Part shown: piece after piece, positions 1 through 8,108 of the stretch
How positions within the stretch are numbered: position 1 is the first letter of the stretch
Layout of the letters: each line of letters starts with the position of its first letter
The notes under the pieces: generated by a model
Told to the model about the DNA's origin: nothing
What the model saw: only the letters and a program-made list of their open reading frames with translations
Database searches by the model: none
Source of the DNA: Oscillospiraceae bacterium
GTDB lineage: Bacteria; Bacillota; Clostridia; Oscillospirales; Oscillospiraceae
Direction of reading: 5' to 3'
DNA: 30,826 nucleotides
NCBI GenBank assembly: GCA_016293865.1
Contig: JAEDDG010000026.1
Location: forward strand, 1 to 30,826
Program-made: the position numbers and the translations under genes

Positions 1-139
1 CGGACTGCATATCGCTCGCGGCGGCGTTTCCTTTTCAAGGCAAGCGCCGCCTCTCGCTCGTTCCGTCGCTCCTCCCTGAGCCTGCTCTGCGGGGCTCCGG
101 CGTGTCTGCCCTTTACGGCGGTAAAGAAAAGGTGATGAA
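1..139. other. Window edge, non-coding leader of the thioesterase gene
   Basis: I see no convincing reading frame here. A stem with arms at 20-26 and 45-51 (GGCGGCG / CGCCGCC) encloses a smaller CCTT/AAGG pairing, so it may be a terminator or structured leader belonging to something left of the window. An AAAGGTGAT ribosome binding site lies just before the ATG at 140. Confidence 0.4.
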
Positions 140-550
140 ATGTACACATACTTGCGAAAAGCCCAGTATCATGAAACGGATAAGATGGGAATTGTGCATC
201 ACGCGAATTACATCAAATGGATGGAGGAAGCGCGCGTTGACTTTCTGGAGCAGATCGGTCTGCCGTTTCAGGAAATTGAGGCGGCGGGGATTGCCTCGCC
301 CGTGGCCGGACTGTCCATTGATTACCGCACGCCCTGTACGTTCGGGGACACGGTGGAGATTGAGGTCGCGGTTGAAAAATACACCGGTGTGCAGCTGTCG
401 GTCAGCTATACCATGAAAAATGCGGCGGACGGCGCCGTCGTGGCGTCTGCGTCGTCCAGACACTGTTTTTTGAAGGCCGGGCGCATCGTATCCCTGAAAC
501 GGGAGAACCCGGCATTTCACGAAATTCTGAGGGCACAGGTCCGGGACTGA
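140..550 (+). CDS. Acyl-CoA thioesterase, YbgC / 4-hydroxybenzoyl-CoA thioesterase family
   Basis: This 136-residue protein is of normal length for a single hot-dog domain. The N-terminus YHETDKMGIVHHANYIKWMEEAR matches the family signature in which the Asp of the TD pair is the catalytic acid/base, followed by G-x-V-x-H-x-N-Y. YbgC-type enzymes are cytoplasmic and hydrolyse acyl-CoA thioesters; the substrate cannot be read from sequence. The ATG at 140 is preferred because it begins directly before the conserved strand and follows an AAAGGTGAT ribosome binding site. It stands alone on the plus strand and ends in a strong terminator, so it appears monocistronic unless something upstream of the window reads into it. 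Confidence 0.88.
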   Translation: MYTYLRKAQYHETDKMGIVHHANYIKWMEEARVDFLEQIGLPFQEIEAAGIASPVAGLSIDYRTPCTFGDTVEIEVAVEKYTGVQLSVSYTMKNAADGAVVASASSRHCFLKAGRIVSLKRENPAFHEILRAQVRD

Positions 551-570
551 ACATATCCGTTCCTGTATAG

Positions 571-605
571 AGAAAGAGACAGGCAGCATCTGCCTGTCTC
601 TTTCT
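571..605 (+). terminator. Intrinsic terminator after the thioesterase
   Basis: Perfect 16-bp stem (AGAAAGAGACAGGCAG, loop CAT, exact complement), 20 bp after the stop codon. The 3' side is T-rich because the stem ends in CTCTTTCTGTTT. Confidence 0.85.
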
Positions 606-638
606 GTTTCCCGGATATCGATCTGTGCCGGCGGCCCG

Positions 639-794
639 TTATTCGGCGCCGGCCGTTTCCTTTGCGCGTTCTTCCTGCATAATGGGATACCACTCCCGGA
701 ACGCGATGAACAGCGGGACGAAAAGGCCCACCGGCGACATAATGATGCAGTTGATGAATTCTTTTCTTGCTTCAAGATACTTTTGACTGTGCAT
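639..794 (-). CDS. Small hypothetical membrane peptide, 51 residues
   Basis: No family recognised. The start is set at the internal ATG at 794 because a strong ribosome binding site (GGAGG, then ATCAGCT) precedes it; longer frames upstream have none. The peptide MHSQKYLEARKEFINCIIMS... has a charged N-terminus, one hydrophobic stretch at about residues 16-32 and an acidic, Glu-rich C-terminus, so a single-pass membrane peptide is likely. An extended -10 (TGCTATACT) lies about 60 bp upstream, giving it its own promoter. Its coding status rests on the ribosome binding site, promoter and hydrophobic segment only. Confidence 0.6.
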   Translation of the reverse strand: MHSQKYLEARKEFINCIIMSPVGLFVPLFIAFREWYPIMQEERAKETAGAE

Positions 795-853
795 AGCTGA
801 TCCTCCAATCCGCAGCAGGACGCGCGGCTGTCTGCCGCAGGCCATTTTTGAAA

Positions 854-862
854 AGTATAGCA
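854..862 (-). promoter_or_regulatory. Extended -10 promoter for the 51-residue peptide
   Basis: Minus-strand TGC-TATACT matches an extended -10. No good -35 is visible at 16-18 bp, which is tolerated by extended -10 promoters. Confidence 0.45.
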
Positions 863-1004
863 TTTGAAACCGCTAAATTTCCGTAAAACAACGCGCGTTT
901 CCCGTTAAGAACGCGTTACTGCCTGCCTCCGGCGCAGCATTGCGGAGCTGGGAAACGGCAGCGGACGCGAGCCTTCCGGACAGGCCGGGAAGGGACGCGG
1001 ACAA

Positions 1005-1046
1005 AACAAAAAAGCTCTCTGTCATATGTCTATGACAGAGAGCTTT
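1005..1046 (-). terminator. Terminator of the aromatic amino acid operon
   Basis: Perfect 16-bp stem with arms 1031-1046 and 1011-1026 and a 4-nt loop. On the minus strand it is followed by a T-rich tract (TTTTTTGTTTTG). It sits 15 bp beyond the aroQ stop codon and closes the eight-gene operon. Confidence 0.92.
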
Positions 1047-1060
1047 GCGCTGCGCCAGCG

Positions 1061-1495
1061 TCAGCCGCCGTACTTTTCAACCAGATAGGCTGCGGCTTCC
1101 TTATAACCGGCGAAGCCTTTGCCGATGATGGTTTTCTCGCAGGCCATGCCGGGATAAGAGACATGCCGGAAGCTTTCCCTCTGGCGGACGTCAGACAGGT
1201 GGACCTCCACCGCCGGAATGGCCACGGCCTTCAGTGCGTCCAGAATGGCCACGCTGGTATGCGTGTATGCGGCCGGGTTGATGATAATGCCGTCCACCCG
1301 GCGGTAGGCGCCCTGAATGGCGTCCACAATGGCACCCTCGTGGTTGGACTGGAAAAACTCCGCCTCTGCGCCCAGTTCGGCGCAGGCGTCCGCCACATAC
1401 TGCAGCAGAGCCCCGTATGTCTGCGCGCCGTAAATGTCCGGCTCACGGATGCCGAGCATGTTCAGGTTCGGCCCGTTGATGATCAGGATTTTCAA
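1061..1495 (-). CDS. aroQ: Type II 3-dehydroquinate dehydratase
   Basis: This enzyme dehydrates 3-dehydroquinate to 3-dehydroshikimate, step 3 of the shikimate pathway, as a cytoplasmic dodecamer in the type II family. The 144 residues match the family length. Diagnostic stretches are NGPNLNMLGIREPDIYG (catalytic Tyr and loop Arg), FQSNHEG, INPAAYTHTS and EVHLSDVRQRESFR (catalytic His). The start codon is TTG: it overlaps the upstream aroE/aroK stop as TTGA and has an AAAAGGAG ribosome binding site 8 nt upstream. It is the last gene of the operon, directly before the terminator. Confidence 0.97.
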   Translation of the reverse strand: MKILIINGPNLNMLGIREPDIYGAQTYGALLQYVADACAELGAEAEFFQSNHEGAIVDAIQGAYRRVDGIIINPAAYTHTSVAILDALKAVAIPAVEVHLSDVRQRESFRHVSYPGMACEKTIIGKGFAGYKEAAAYLVEKYGG

Positions 1496-2715
1496 AGTCT
1501 CAGCTCCTTTTGTATGTTTTCTGCTGTCTCGGTGACAGCATCGTTGTCAAATACAAAGTCGCTCCAGGCCGCGTACAGATCCTTGCGGGCTTCGTAAAGC
1601 GCGGCGGGTGTGTGCATCTGCGACATGGGCCGTCCGTCGGAAGGAAGGTCGGCCACAGGCCGCCGCAGCCAGACGACAACGCCGTTCTGCTTCAGCAGCG
1701 GCAGATTTTCCGGCTGGGTGACAACGCCGCCGCCGGTTGCGATAATCAGTCCGCTGCGCCTGGTGACGTCGGTCAGCACACGGGTTTCCAGACGGCGGAA
1801 GGCGGCTTCACCGTAGAGACTGAAATAACGGGGGATGGAAATGCCGGCCTTTTCCTCAAAGAGCGCGTCCGTGTCCACAAATTCCCGGCCGGTGCGCCGG
1901 GCAAGCGCTTTGCCGACGCTGGTTTTGCCGCAGCCGGCCATTCCGATGAGAATGATGTTTCCGGTCTGCACGGCGAGCTGGCCGGCAATCCGGCGGACAC
2001 AGTCGTCCCCAATGGAGCGGCCGGTGAAAAGCTCGGCTGCCGCTCTGGCCTGTGCCACCAGCATCAGCAGACCGCCGAAGGCAGGGATGTTCCGGGCCTC
2101 GGCGTCCAGCATCAGCCTGGTGCGGGCAGGATTGTAAATCAGGTCAAAAACGGCCCGGCAGCCGGGAAACTGTGCGATGTCGACCGGCGCGCTGCCGTTT
2201 CCGGGATACATGCCCACCGGCGTTGCGTTGACGAGAATGTCCGCATCCTGCCAGGGAGAGATGTCCGTGTAATTGTAAACGCCGCTGCGGGAGATGCACA
2301 GCACCTGCGCCGCGCCCAGATCCCGCAGAACGGCCTGCGCCGTGCAGGAGGCGCCGCCGGAGCCCAGCACCGCGCATTTTGCGCCGGCAACCGATATGCC
2401 GCTGGCGCGGACCAGCGTTTCAAAGCCGCAGTAATCCGTGTTGTCGCCGTACAGGCTGCCGTCCGGCCGGCGGACGATGGTGTTGACGTTGCCCAGTGCC
2501 GCCGCCCGCGGCGACAGCTCGGCACAGTAGGGCACCACGGCTTTTTTGTAGGGGATGGTGACGTTCAGTCCGTCAAAATCCGCGCTGCGCATGAAGCCGT
2601 CCAGCGCGTCCGGCGCAACCTCGATCAGGCGGTAGTCGTAGCCGCCCAGGAGCCGGTGAATCTGCGGTGAAAAGCTGTGGCCCAGCTTTTCACCCAGAAG
2701 GCCATAGGTACCCAT
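1492..2715 (-). CDS. aroE/aroK: Bifunctional shikimate dehydrogenase / shikimate kinase (AroE-AroK fusion)
   Basis: Two consecutive pathway enzymes lie in one 407-residue chain. Residues 1-250 are an NADPH-dependent shikimate dehydrogenase, with LGEKLGHSFSPQIH, the catalytic Lys in NVTIPYKKAV, GDNTDYCGF and the nucleotide-binding GSGGASCTAQ. Residues about 253-407 are shikimate kinase: P-loop GMAGCGKTS, DTDALFEEKAG, FRRLETRVL, ATGGGVV and lid GRPMSQ. Product of the first domain is substrate of the second. No internal stop or frameshift separates the domains, so the fusion is real in this assembly. The ATG overlaps the pheA stop (TAATG). Both active-site motif sets look intact. Confidence 0.95.
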   Translation of the reverse strand: MGTYGLLGEKLGHSFSPQIHRLLGGYDYRLIEVAPDALDGFMRSADFDGLNVTIPYKKAVVPYCAELSPRAAALGNVNTIVRRPDGSLYGDNTDYCGFETLVRASGISVAGAKCAVLGSGGASCTAQAVLRDLGAAQVLCISRSGVYNYTDISPWQDADILVNATPVGMYPGNGSAPVDIAQFPGCRAVFDLIYNPARTRLMLDAEARNIPAFGGLLMLVAQARAAAELFTGRSIGDDCVRRIAGQLAVQTGNIILIGMAGCGKTSVGKALARRTGREFVDTDALFEEKAGISIPRYFSLYGEAAFRRLETRVLTDVTRRSGLIIATGGGVVTQPENLPLLKQNGVVVWLRRPVADLPSDGRPMSQMHTPAALYEARKDLYAAWSDFVFDNDAVTETAENIQKELRL

Positions 2716-3854
2716 TACACAGCCTCCGTATAACTGCCCAGGTACTCAAAGCGTTCGCAGAGCTCTTCCAGCTCGCCGAGGAGCTGCGTGAACTGCTCCG
2801 CATAGACAGAGGTCTCCAGGTCGAAGTAGAACATGAATTCAAACTGACGGCCGGGCAGAGGCCGGCTTTCCAGCTTGACAAGGTTGATGCCCAGCGCGTT
2901 GCAGCGGGACAGGATTTTATACAGTGCGCCCGGCTTGTGCGCCGTGACAAGCATGACGCTGGTGCGGTCAGCGCCGGGATAGATCTCCAGCCGCCGGGAG
3001 ATGCAGATGAAGCGGGTGTAATTGCTGTCCTGATCCTGAATGGCGTCCGCCAGGGCAGTCAGGCCGTAAATCGCGGCGCAGCTGCGGCTGGCAATGGCGG
3101 CCGCGTCGGTCCGGCCGGACTCCGCCACACGGCGGGCGGCCTCCGCAGTGTTTTCGCAGGCGATGGCCTTGACGCCCAGGGATTTCAGATAGCCCGCGCA
3201 CTGGCTCAGCGCCTGCTCGTGGGAATAGACTTCCTTCAGATCCTTCAGCTGCACGCCGGGATTGGCCAGCAGGCAGTGATCAACCTTCAGGCGCATGCTG
3301 CGCACGATGTAGAATTTGTGCTGCATCATCAGGTCATAAACCTTGTTGACGGAGCCGGCGGTGCTGTTTTCAATGGGCAGTATGCCGTACTGGCACAGTC
3401 CGCTCTCAATGGCGGAGAAGACGCTGTCGAAATTCCCGAAGTACAGGATGTTGGGCGCGGTGAACAGTTTTTCACAGGCCTGCTGCGAGTAGGAGCCCTC
3501 CACGCCCTGACAAGCCACGGCCGCGCAGGACGGGAAAAGACGCGGGGTGTTTTCAATGGCGGCACGGACTTTTTCGGCCAGCGCGGAGGTCTGCCCCGAC
3601 GCGGCGCCCTGATAAGCCCGGCTGAGCTCAAACATTGTGGACCAGAGCGCGCGGGCATAGCTGCCCATTTCGTCTCCGGCCAGCGCAGAGATCTGGGCCA
3701 GCTTGTCGCGTTCGCGGCCGGAATCCAGGACGGGCAGGCCGCTTTCCTGCTTGCAGCGGCCGATCTTACCGCAGACCTGCATCCGCTTTTTGAAAAGCTC
3801 CACAAGCTGGGTGTCCAGAGTGTCAATTTCCTGTCTCAGTTCTTTCAGTTCCAT
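2715..3854 (-). CDS. pheA: Chorismate mutase / prephenate dehydratase
   Basis: This bifunctional cytoplasmic enzyme converts chorismate to prephenate and then phenylpyruvate. Residues 1-90 form an AroQ-class helical chorismate mutase (MELKELRQEIDTLDTQLVELF, then KR and GRERDKL). Residues about 105-285 are prephenate dehydratase, with NSTAGSVNKVYDLM and the catalytic TRF motif in SNYTRF. A C-terminal ACT domain carries KPGALYKIL and KLESRP, the Phe-binding signature of feedback-inhibited enzymes. The 379-residue length is typical. Its start lies inside the aroC 3' end (10-nt overlap). It holds the only chorismate mutase domain visible in the operon, so it probably also supplies prephenate to TyrA. 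Confidence 0.96.
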   Translation of the reverse strand: MELKELRQEIDTLDTQLVELFKKRMQVCGKIGRCKQESGLPVLDSGRERDKLAQISALAGDEMGSYARALWSTMFELSRAYQGAASGQTSALAEKVRAAIENTPRLFPSCAAVACQGVEGSYSQQACEKLFTAPNILYFGNFDSVFSAIESGLCQYGILPIENSTAGSVNKVYDLMMQHKFYIVRSMRLKVDHCLLANPGVQLKDLKEVYSHEQALSQCAGYLKSLGVKAIACENTAEAARRVAESGRTDAAAIASRSCAAIYGLTALADAIQDQDSNYTRFICISRRLEIYPGADRTSVMLVTAHKPGALYKILSRCNALGINLVKLESRPLPGRQFEFMFYFDLETSVYAEQFTQLLGELEELCERFEYLGSYTEAV

Positions 3855-4942
3855 TGTGCATACGCTCCATCCATTAAAATATCAGTGAGGGCCACGGCGG
3901 CTGCAGACTCCGCGCAGGGCACGGCGCGCACGGCGATACAGGGGTCGTGCCGTCCTTTGATGGTCAGTTCTGCCGCCGTCATGCTTTGCAGATCCACGCT
4001 TTGCTGGGGCTTATAGATTGAGGGTGTGGGCTTCATGGCGATCCGGAACAGGATCGGCATACCGGAGGTGATGCCGCCCAGAAGGCCGCCGTGGTTGTTG
4101 GTAACCGTGCGTACCTCTCCGTCGGAAACGGTAAAGGCGTCGTTGTTCTGGCTGCCGCGCCGGCCGCTTCCGGCAAAGCCGCTGCCGAATTCAAGGCCCT
4201 TGACGCCGGGAATGCCGAACACGGCCTGTGCAATGCGGTTTTCAACGCCGTCAAAAATCGGGGAGCCGAAGCCGGCGGGAACGCCGACGGCCGCGCATTC
4301 AATCACGCCGCCGATGCTGTCGCCGTCCTGGCGCGCCTGCTCGATCGCTGCCTGCATCTGAATGCCGGCGGATTCAAGCAGCGTCGGAAACGCTGCGCTG
4401 CGCACCTGCTGCAGCTGCGCGGCCGTTACGCCGGCAGGATCAAAGGGCGCGTCCTCCGCGCCGCCGGCACGGAGCAGGTGGGCGCCGATCTCAATGCCGC
4501 GGCGGCTGAGAATCTGCGCGCAGATGCCGCCGGCCGCACAGAGCGGCGCTGTCAGCCGGCCGGAAAAGTGGCCGCCGCCGCTGAAATCATTCCAGCCGCT
4601 GTAGCGGATGCGGCCGGTGTAGTCCGCGTGGGCCGGGCGCGGCGTATCCGAAAAGGCGCTGTAATCGCCGGGGCGCACGTCTGTGTTGCGGATCAGGACG
4701 GTCAGCGGCGCGCCGCAGGTCCGTCCGCCGGCAATGCCGCAGACAATCTCCGGTTCATCCGCCTCTCTGCGCTGTGTGCTCCAGGTTTTGCCGCCCGGTG
4801 CGCGCCGGGCCATAAATGCCCGCAGCCTGTCCATATCAATGGGCTCGCCGACCGGAAGTCCGTCAATGGTCACGCCGACGGCAGGCGCGTGAGATTGGCC
4901 GAAGATGGAAATTTTCAGATTTGTTCCGAAGATGGATGACAT
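3845..4942 (-). CDS. aroC: Chorismate synthase
   Basis: The enzyme forms chorismate from EPSP by a trans-1,4 elimination that needs reduced FMN. The ATG at 4942 (protein MSSIFGTNLKISIFGQSHAPAVGV) is chosen over a longer frame because the family begins at this point and an AAGGGAG ribosome binding site lies 9 nt upstream. The resulting 365 residues match the family. Signatures visible are FGQSHAPAVG, RRAPGG, RPAHADYTGRIRY, SGGGHFSGRLTAP and GSGFAGSGRRGSQNNDAF. The gene starts 13 nt after the aroA stop and overlaps pheA. Confidence 0.96.
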   Translation of the reverse strand: MSSIFGTNLKISIFGQSHAPAVGVTIDGLPVGEPIDMDRLRAFMARRAPGGKTWSTQRREADEPEIVCGIAGGRTCGAPLTVLIRNTDVRPGDYSAFSDTPRPAHADYTGRIRYSGWNDFSGGGHFSGRLTAPLCAAGGICAQILSRRGIEIGAHLLRAGGAEDAPFDPAGVTAAQLQQVRSAAFPTLLESAGIQMQAAIEQARQDGDSIGGVIECAAVGVPAGFGSPIFDGVENRIAQAVFGIPGVKGLEFGSGFAGSGRRGSQNNDAFTVSDGEVRTVTNNHGGLLGGITSGMPILFRIAMKPTPSIYKPQQSVDLQSMTAAELTIKGRHDPCIAVRAVPCAESAAAVALTDILMDGAYAQWN

Positions 4943-4955
4943 AAGCCACACTCCC

Positions 4956-6218
4956 TTACTGGAGCCCGGCTTTGCCGCCGAGCCGATCAAAGTCGTCAAA
5001 AAATGTGGGATAGGATTTGTTCACGGCCTGCGCGCCCTGAATGGTTACAGGACCGGCGCAGACAGCGGCTGCCACGGCGGCGGTCATGGCGATGCGGTGG
5101 TCGCCCGCGGCACTGCAGATGCCGCCGGCAAGTCCGGGTTTGCCGGAGATGACGAGAGCATCCGCTTCCTCGCGCACCCGGCCGCCCAGGGCGGTCAGCA
5201 GTGCGGCGGTTGTGGCCAGCCGGTCACTCTCTTTATAACGCAGTCTGCCCGCGTTGTAAATACGGCTTTCGCCTGCGGCCGCCGCGGCCACCAGGGAGAG
5301 CACGGGCGCAAGATCCGGAATGGCGTCCGCGTCGATGTCCACGGCGCGCAGCGGTCCCGGCGCGGCTGTGACGGCGTCGCCGGAAACGGTTATGTGCGCG
5401 CCGAAGCGCTGCAGAAGCGCCGCGCAGGCGCTGTCGCCCTGAACCGTATCCATCCGCAGCCCGGTGACGGTGACGCCGCTGCCGGCCAGCGCTCCGGCGC
5501 AGAGCCAGAAGGCGGCGTTTGACCAGTCGCCCTCGGCCGTGACGGTGCCGGGAGAGCGGAAGCGCTGTCCGCCGGGAATCGCGTAGCCGCCGGGAACGGC
5601 GTGAATTTCAATACCGAAAAGACGCAGGACCTGCAGCGTCAATTCGATATAGGATGCGGAGCTGACCGTGCCGGTCAGATGAAGAACGCTGTCCTCCGCA
5701 GCCAGAGGAAGGGCAAAGAGCAGCCCGCTGATGAACTGGGAAGAGACGTTCCCGGCCAGCGTGTACGCACCGCCCCGCAGCTGTCCGGCGCAGGAAAAGG
5801 GGTCAGCGCTTTGGGCGGAAAGCGTGCAGCCGTGGGCGGTCAGTTCTTCATACAGCGGAGAGAGCGGGCGGGACGGCAGCCGTCCGGTACGCAGAAACTG
5901 CACGGACTTGCCCAGCGCGCAGGTCATGGGCAGAAGAAGACGGAAGGTGGTGCCGGACTCGCCGCAGTCTACGGTGGGATCTGCCGTCCCGGCGGCGCCG
6001 GGCGTAACCAGATAGCCCTCCGCCGTCCGCAGCGCGCTGGCGCCAAGTGCCGGAAGGCAGCGGGCGGTGGCGTCCATATCGGCGGAAAATGCGGCGCAGC
6101 GGATCAGCGTGGGCCGGTCCGCCGCGGCTGCGGCCAGCAGCAGCCGGTGTACGTGGGATTTGGACGGAATGGCCGGAATTGTGCCCGCAAGCGGCCGGGG
6201 TTCGATCCGGGCCAGCAT
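4956..6218 (-). CDS. aroA: 3-phosphoshikimate 1-carboxyvinyltransferase (EPSP synthase)
   Basis: EPSP synthase joins PEP to shikimate-3-phosphate. The 420-residue protein has the N-terminal substrate motif IPAIPSKSHVHRLLLAAA, the PEP-site DCGESGTTFRLLLP, LPSRPLSPLYEEL, SSQFISGLLFALP and YKESDRLATT. The PSKSHVHR and CGESGTTFR motifs differ slightly from the usual PGSKS and GNAGTxxR, a pattern seen in class II-like or divergent Clostridia enzymes; this is an inference from sequence. The ATG at 6218 overlaps the aroB stop as TGATG; a GTG one codon upstream is an alternative. It is followed after 13 nt by aroC. Confidence 0.95.
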   Translation of the reverse strand: MLARIEPRPLAGTIPAIPSKSHVHRLLLAAAAADRPTLIRCAAFSADMDATARCLPALGASALRTAEGYLVTPGAAGTADPTVDCGESGTTFRLLLPMTCALGKSVQFLRTGRLPSRPLSPLYEELTAHGCTLSAQSADPFSCAGQLRGGAYTLAGNVSSQFISGLLFALPLAAEDSVLHLTGTVSSASYIELTLQVLRLFGIEIHAVPGGYAIPGGQRFRSPGTVTAEGDWSNAAFWLCAGALAGSGVTVTGLRMDTVQGDSACAALLQRFGAHITVSGDAVTAAPGPLRAVDIDADAIPDLAPVLSLVAAAAAGESRIYNAGRLRYKESDRLATTAALLTALGGRVREEADALVISGKPGLAGGICSAAGDHRIAMTAAVAAAVCAGPVTIQGAQAVNKSYPTFFDDFDRLGGKAGLQ

Positions 6219-7276
6219 CACAGCACCTCAAGGCCGGCGCGCAGCAGGCCGTCCAGCGCATCCACCGGCGTGGGGAAAATGCCGCATTCGCCGGTTTTCC
6301 GGGGCAGGATCATATCAATGGTGCCGCCGGCCCGTTTCTTGTCCGACAGCATGGCAGGCACGAGCGCCTCAGCGCCGTATTCTGTTGTGACAGGAAGGCT
6401 GTAGGCGGTCAGGAGCGCCTGGATTTCTTCCGCGCAGGCGGCGGGGCACAGGCCGCGGCTGCTGGCCGCCCGGCTGGCCACGGCCATGCCGATGGCCACG
6501 GCTCTGCCGTGGGACACGGAAAAACCGGAGCACTTCTCCACCGCGTGACCCACTGTATGGCCGAAGTTCAGAATTTTGCGGCGTCCGGTGTCAAATTCGT
6601 CGCTCTGCACCACGTCGCTTTTGATGGAGACGCAGACGGCAATGATGTCTTCAAGCTGCGGCTGAATGGGATTTTTCAGCTGTTCAAAAAGCGCCGCGTC
6701 GGCAATCACGCCGTATTTGATGACTTCGGCGCAGCCGTCCGTAAAAACGGCTTCAGGCAGCGTGGCGAGCGTGCTGCAGTCGCACAGAACAAGGGACGGT
6801 TGCCAGAAAGCGCCGGCCAGATTCTTGCCGGAGGGCAGATCAATGGCCGTTTTGCCGCCGACGGAGGCGTCCACCGCCGAGAGAAGCGTGGTGGGAACCT
6901 GCACCCAGCGCATGCCGCGCATATAGGTGGCCGCCGCGAAGCCGGCCATATCGCCGGTCACACCGCCGCCCAGAGCCACGGTGATGTCGCTGCGGGTGAT
7001 GCCCTTTTCCGCCATGGCGTTCAGCAGGGACAGATAGGTGTTCCCGTTCTTGGAGGCTTCGCCGTGGGGGAAAACAAAGGTTTCAACGGCGTAATCCGCC
7101 GCGTTCAGCGCCCGGATCAGCGCGGCGCCGTAGAGGGAAAAAACCGTGTCGTCCGCAACGAGCATGGCGCGGCCGGCAGGCGCCGCCGCACGGATCAGGC
7201 TGCCCGCCTGCTCCAGAAGGCCACTGCCGATCAGAACGTCGTAGCTTTTTGATGCGGATACGTGTACTGTTTTCAT
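6218..7276 (-). CDS. aroB: 3-dehydroquinate synthase
   Basis: The NAD- and metal-dependent cyclisation of DAHP to 3-dehydroquinate is step 2 of the pathway. The 352-residue protein carries FPHGEASKN, ALGGGVTGDMAGFAAATYMRG, QVPTTLLSAVDASVGGKT, DLPSGKN and the metal-binding ILNFGHTVGHAVE. All core motifs are intact and the length is typical. Its ATG overlaps the tyrA stop (ATGA), supporting translational coupling. Confidence 0.96.
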   Translation of the reverse strand: MKTVHVSASKSYDVLIGSGLLEQAGSLIRAAAPAGRAMLVADDTVFSLYGAALIRALNAADYAVETFVFPHGEASKNGNTYLSLLNAMAEKGITRSDITVALGGGVTGDMAGFAAATYMRGMRWVQVPTTLLSAVDASVGGKTAIDLPSGKNLAGAFWQPSLVLCDCSTLATLPEAVFTDGCAEVIKYGVIADAALFEQLKNPIQPQLEDIIAVCVSIKSDVVQSDEFDTGRRKILNFGHTVGHAVEKCSGFSVSHGRAVAIGMAVASRAASSRGLCPAACAEEIQALLTAYSLPVTTEYGAEALVPAMLSDKKRAGGTIDMILPRKTGECGIFPTPVDALDGLLRAGLEVL

Positions 7277-8106
7277 CTTCTGTCCACCTCTTCCTTGCGC
7301 CGCCGTCCCTCCGCAAGAAGGGTCTTCAGCGTCTGGCCGTCGCCGTCTGCCAGGGCCTGCCTGTATTTCTGCAGCTCTGCAGTCAAAAGATCCAGCTCAT
7401 GGATCAGATAGTCGCGGTTGTCCAGGAAAAGCTCCGTCCACATGGTTTCGTTCAGCCAGGCGACCCGGGTCAGGTCCTTGTAGCTTCCGGCTGAAAAGCC
7501 CTTGTGCAGGCCGGCAGTGGGGCTTTTGATGTATGCATTGGAGACCACATGTGCCAGCTGCGAGGTGAATGCGATCATCTCGTCGTGCTTTTCGGCCGTG
7601 GTTACAGTCAGACGGCCGAACCCGGCGGGGGCCAGCAGCGCCCGCACGCGTTCAATCAAAGCCAGATCATTGGTTTCAGTCGGAACGATGATCATGGACG
7701 CGCCGCGGAACATGTCGGCCCGGCTGTGCTTGAAGCCGGAGTTTTCCGTGCCGGCCATGGGGTGTCCGCCCACATAGGTAAAGCCGTGCGTCGCCGCCAG
7801 CTGGCAGCAGGCGTTGAAAATGACGCGCTTGATGCCGCAGGTGTCAATCACAACCGTGGATTTGGAGACATACGGGGCCAGCTGCGTCAGGTACTCCACC
7901 GCGGCGGCCGGATACAGTGCCAGCAGAATCAGATCACAGCTTCCCGCGGTGCCGCCGCTCAGAATTCCGTGTACGCAGCCGTCTGCCATGGCTAGCTCGG
8001 TTACGCCGGAGTCCCGGTCATAGGCCAGAACCGTGTGACCGGCCGCAGCATAAGCTCTGGCAAAGGAACCGCCCATCAGGCCAAGTCCGGCAATGCCCAC
8101 TCTCAT
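7273..8106 (-). CDS. tyrA: Prephenate dehydrogenase
   Basis: Oxidative decarboxylation of prephenate to 4-hydroxyphenylpyruvate, the Tyr branch. The 277-residue protein starts with a Rossmann fold (RVGIAGLGLMGGSFA) and contains VIDTCGIKR and the catalytic-His region GGHPMAGTENSG. There is no chorismate mutase domain and no C-terminal ACT domain, so it depends on PheA for prephenate and is not obviously feedback-controlled by itself. I use the ATG at 8106, 2 nt after the aroF stop; a GTG at 8112 is possible. A GGGAGG ribosome binding site serves either. Confidence 0.93.
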   Translation of the reverse strand: MRVGIAGLGLMGGSFARAYAAAGHTVLAYDRDSGVTELAMADGCVHGILSGGTAGSCDLILLALYPAAAVEYLTQLAPYVSKSTVVIDTCGIKRVIFNACCQLAATHGFTYVGGHPMAGTENSGFKHSRADMFRGASMIIVPTETNDLALIERVRALLAPAGFGRLTVTTAEKHDEMIAFTSQLAHVVSNAYIKSPTAGLHKGFSAGSYKDLTRVAWLNETMWTELFLDNRDYLIHELDLLTAELQKYRQALADGDGQTLKTLLAEGRRRKEEVDRR

Positions 8107-8108
8107 GT

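Noticed and set aside
2667..4016. Long plus-strand frame (449 codons) opposite pheA and aroC
   Set aside because: It lies antisense to genes with intact motifs and its translation has no domain signatures, a usual effect of GC-rich codon use.
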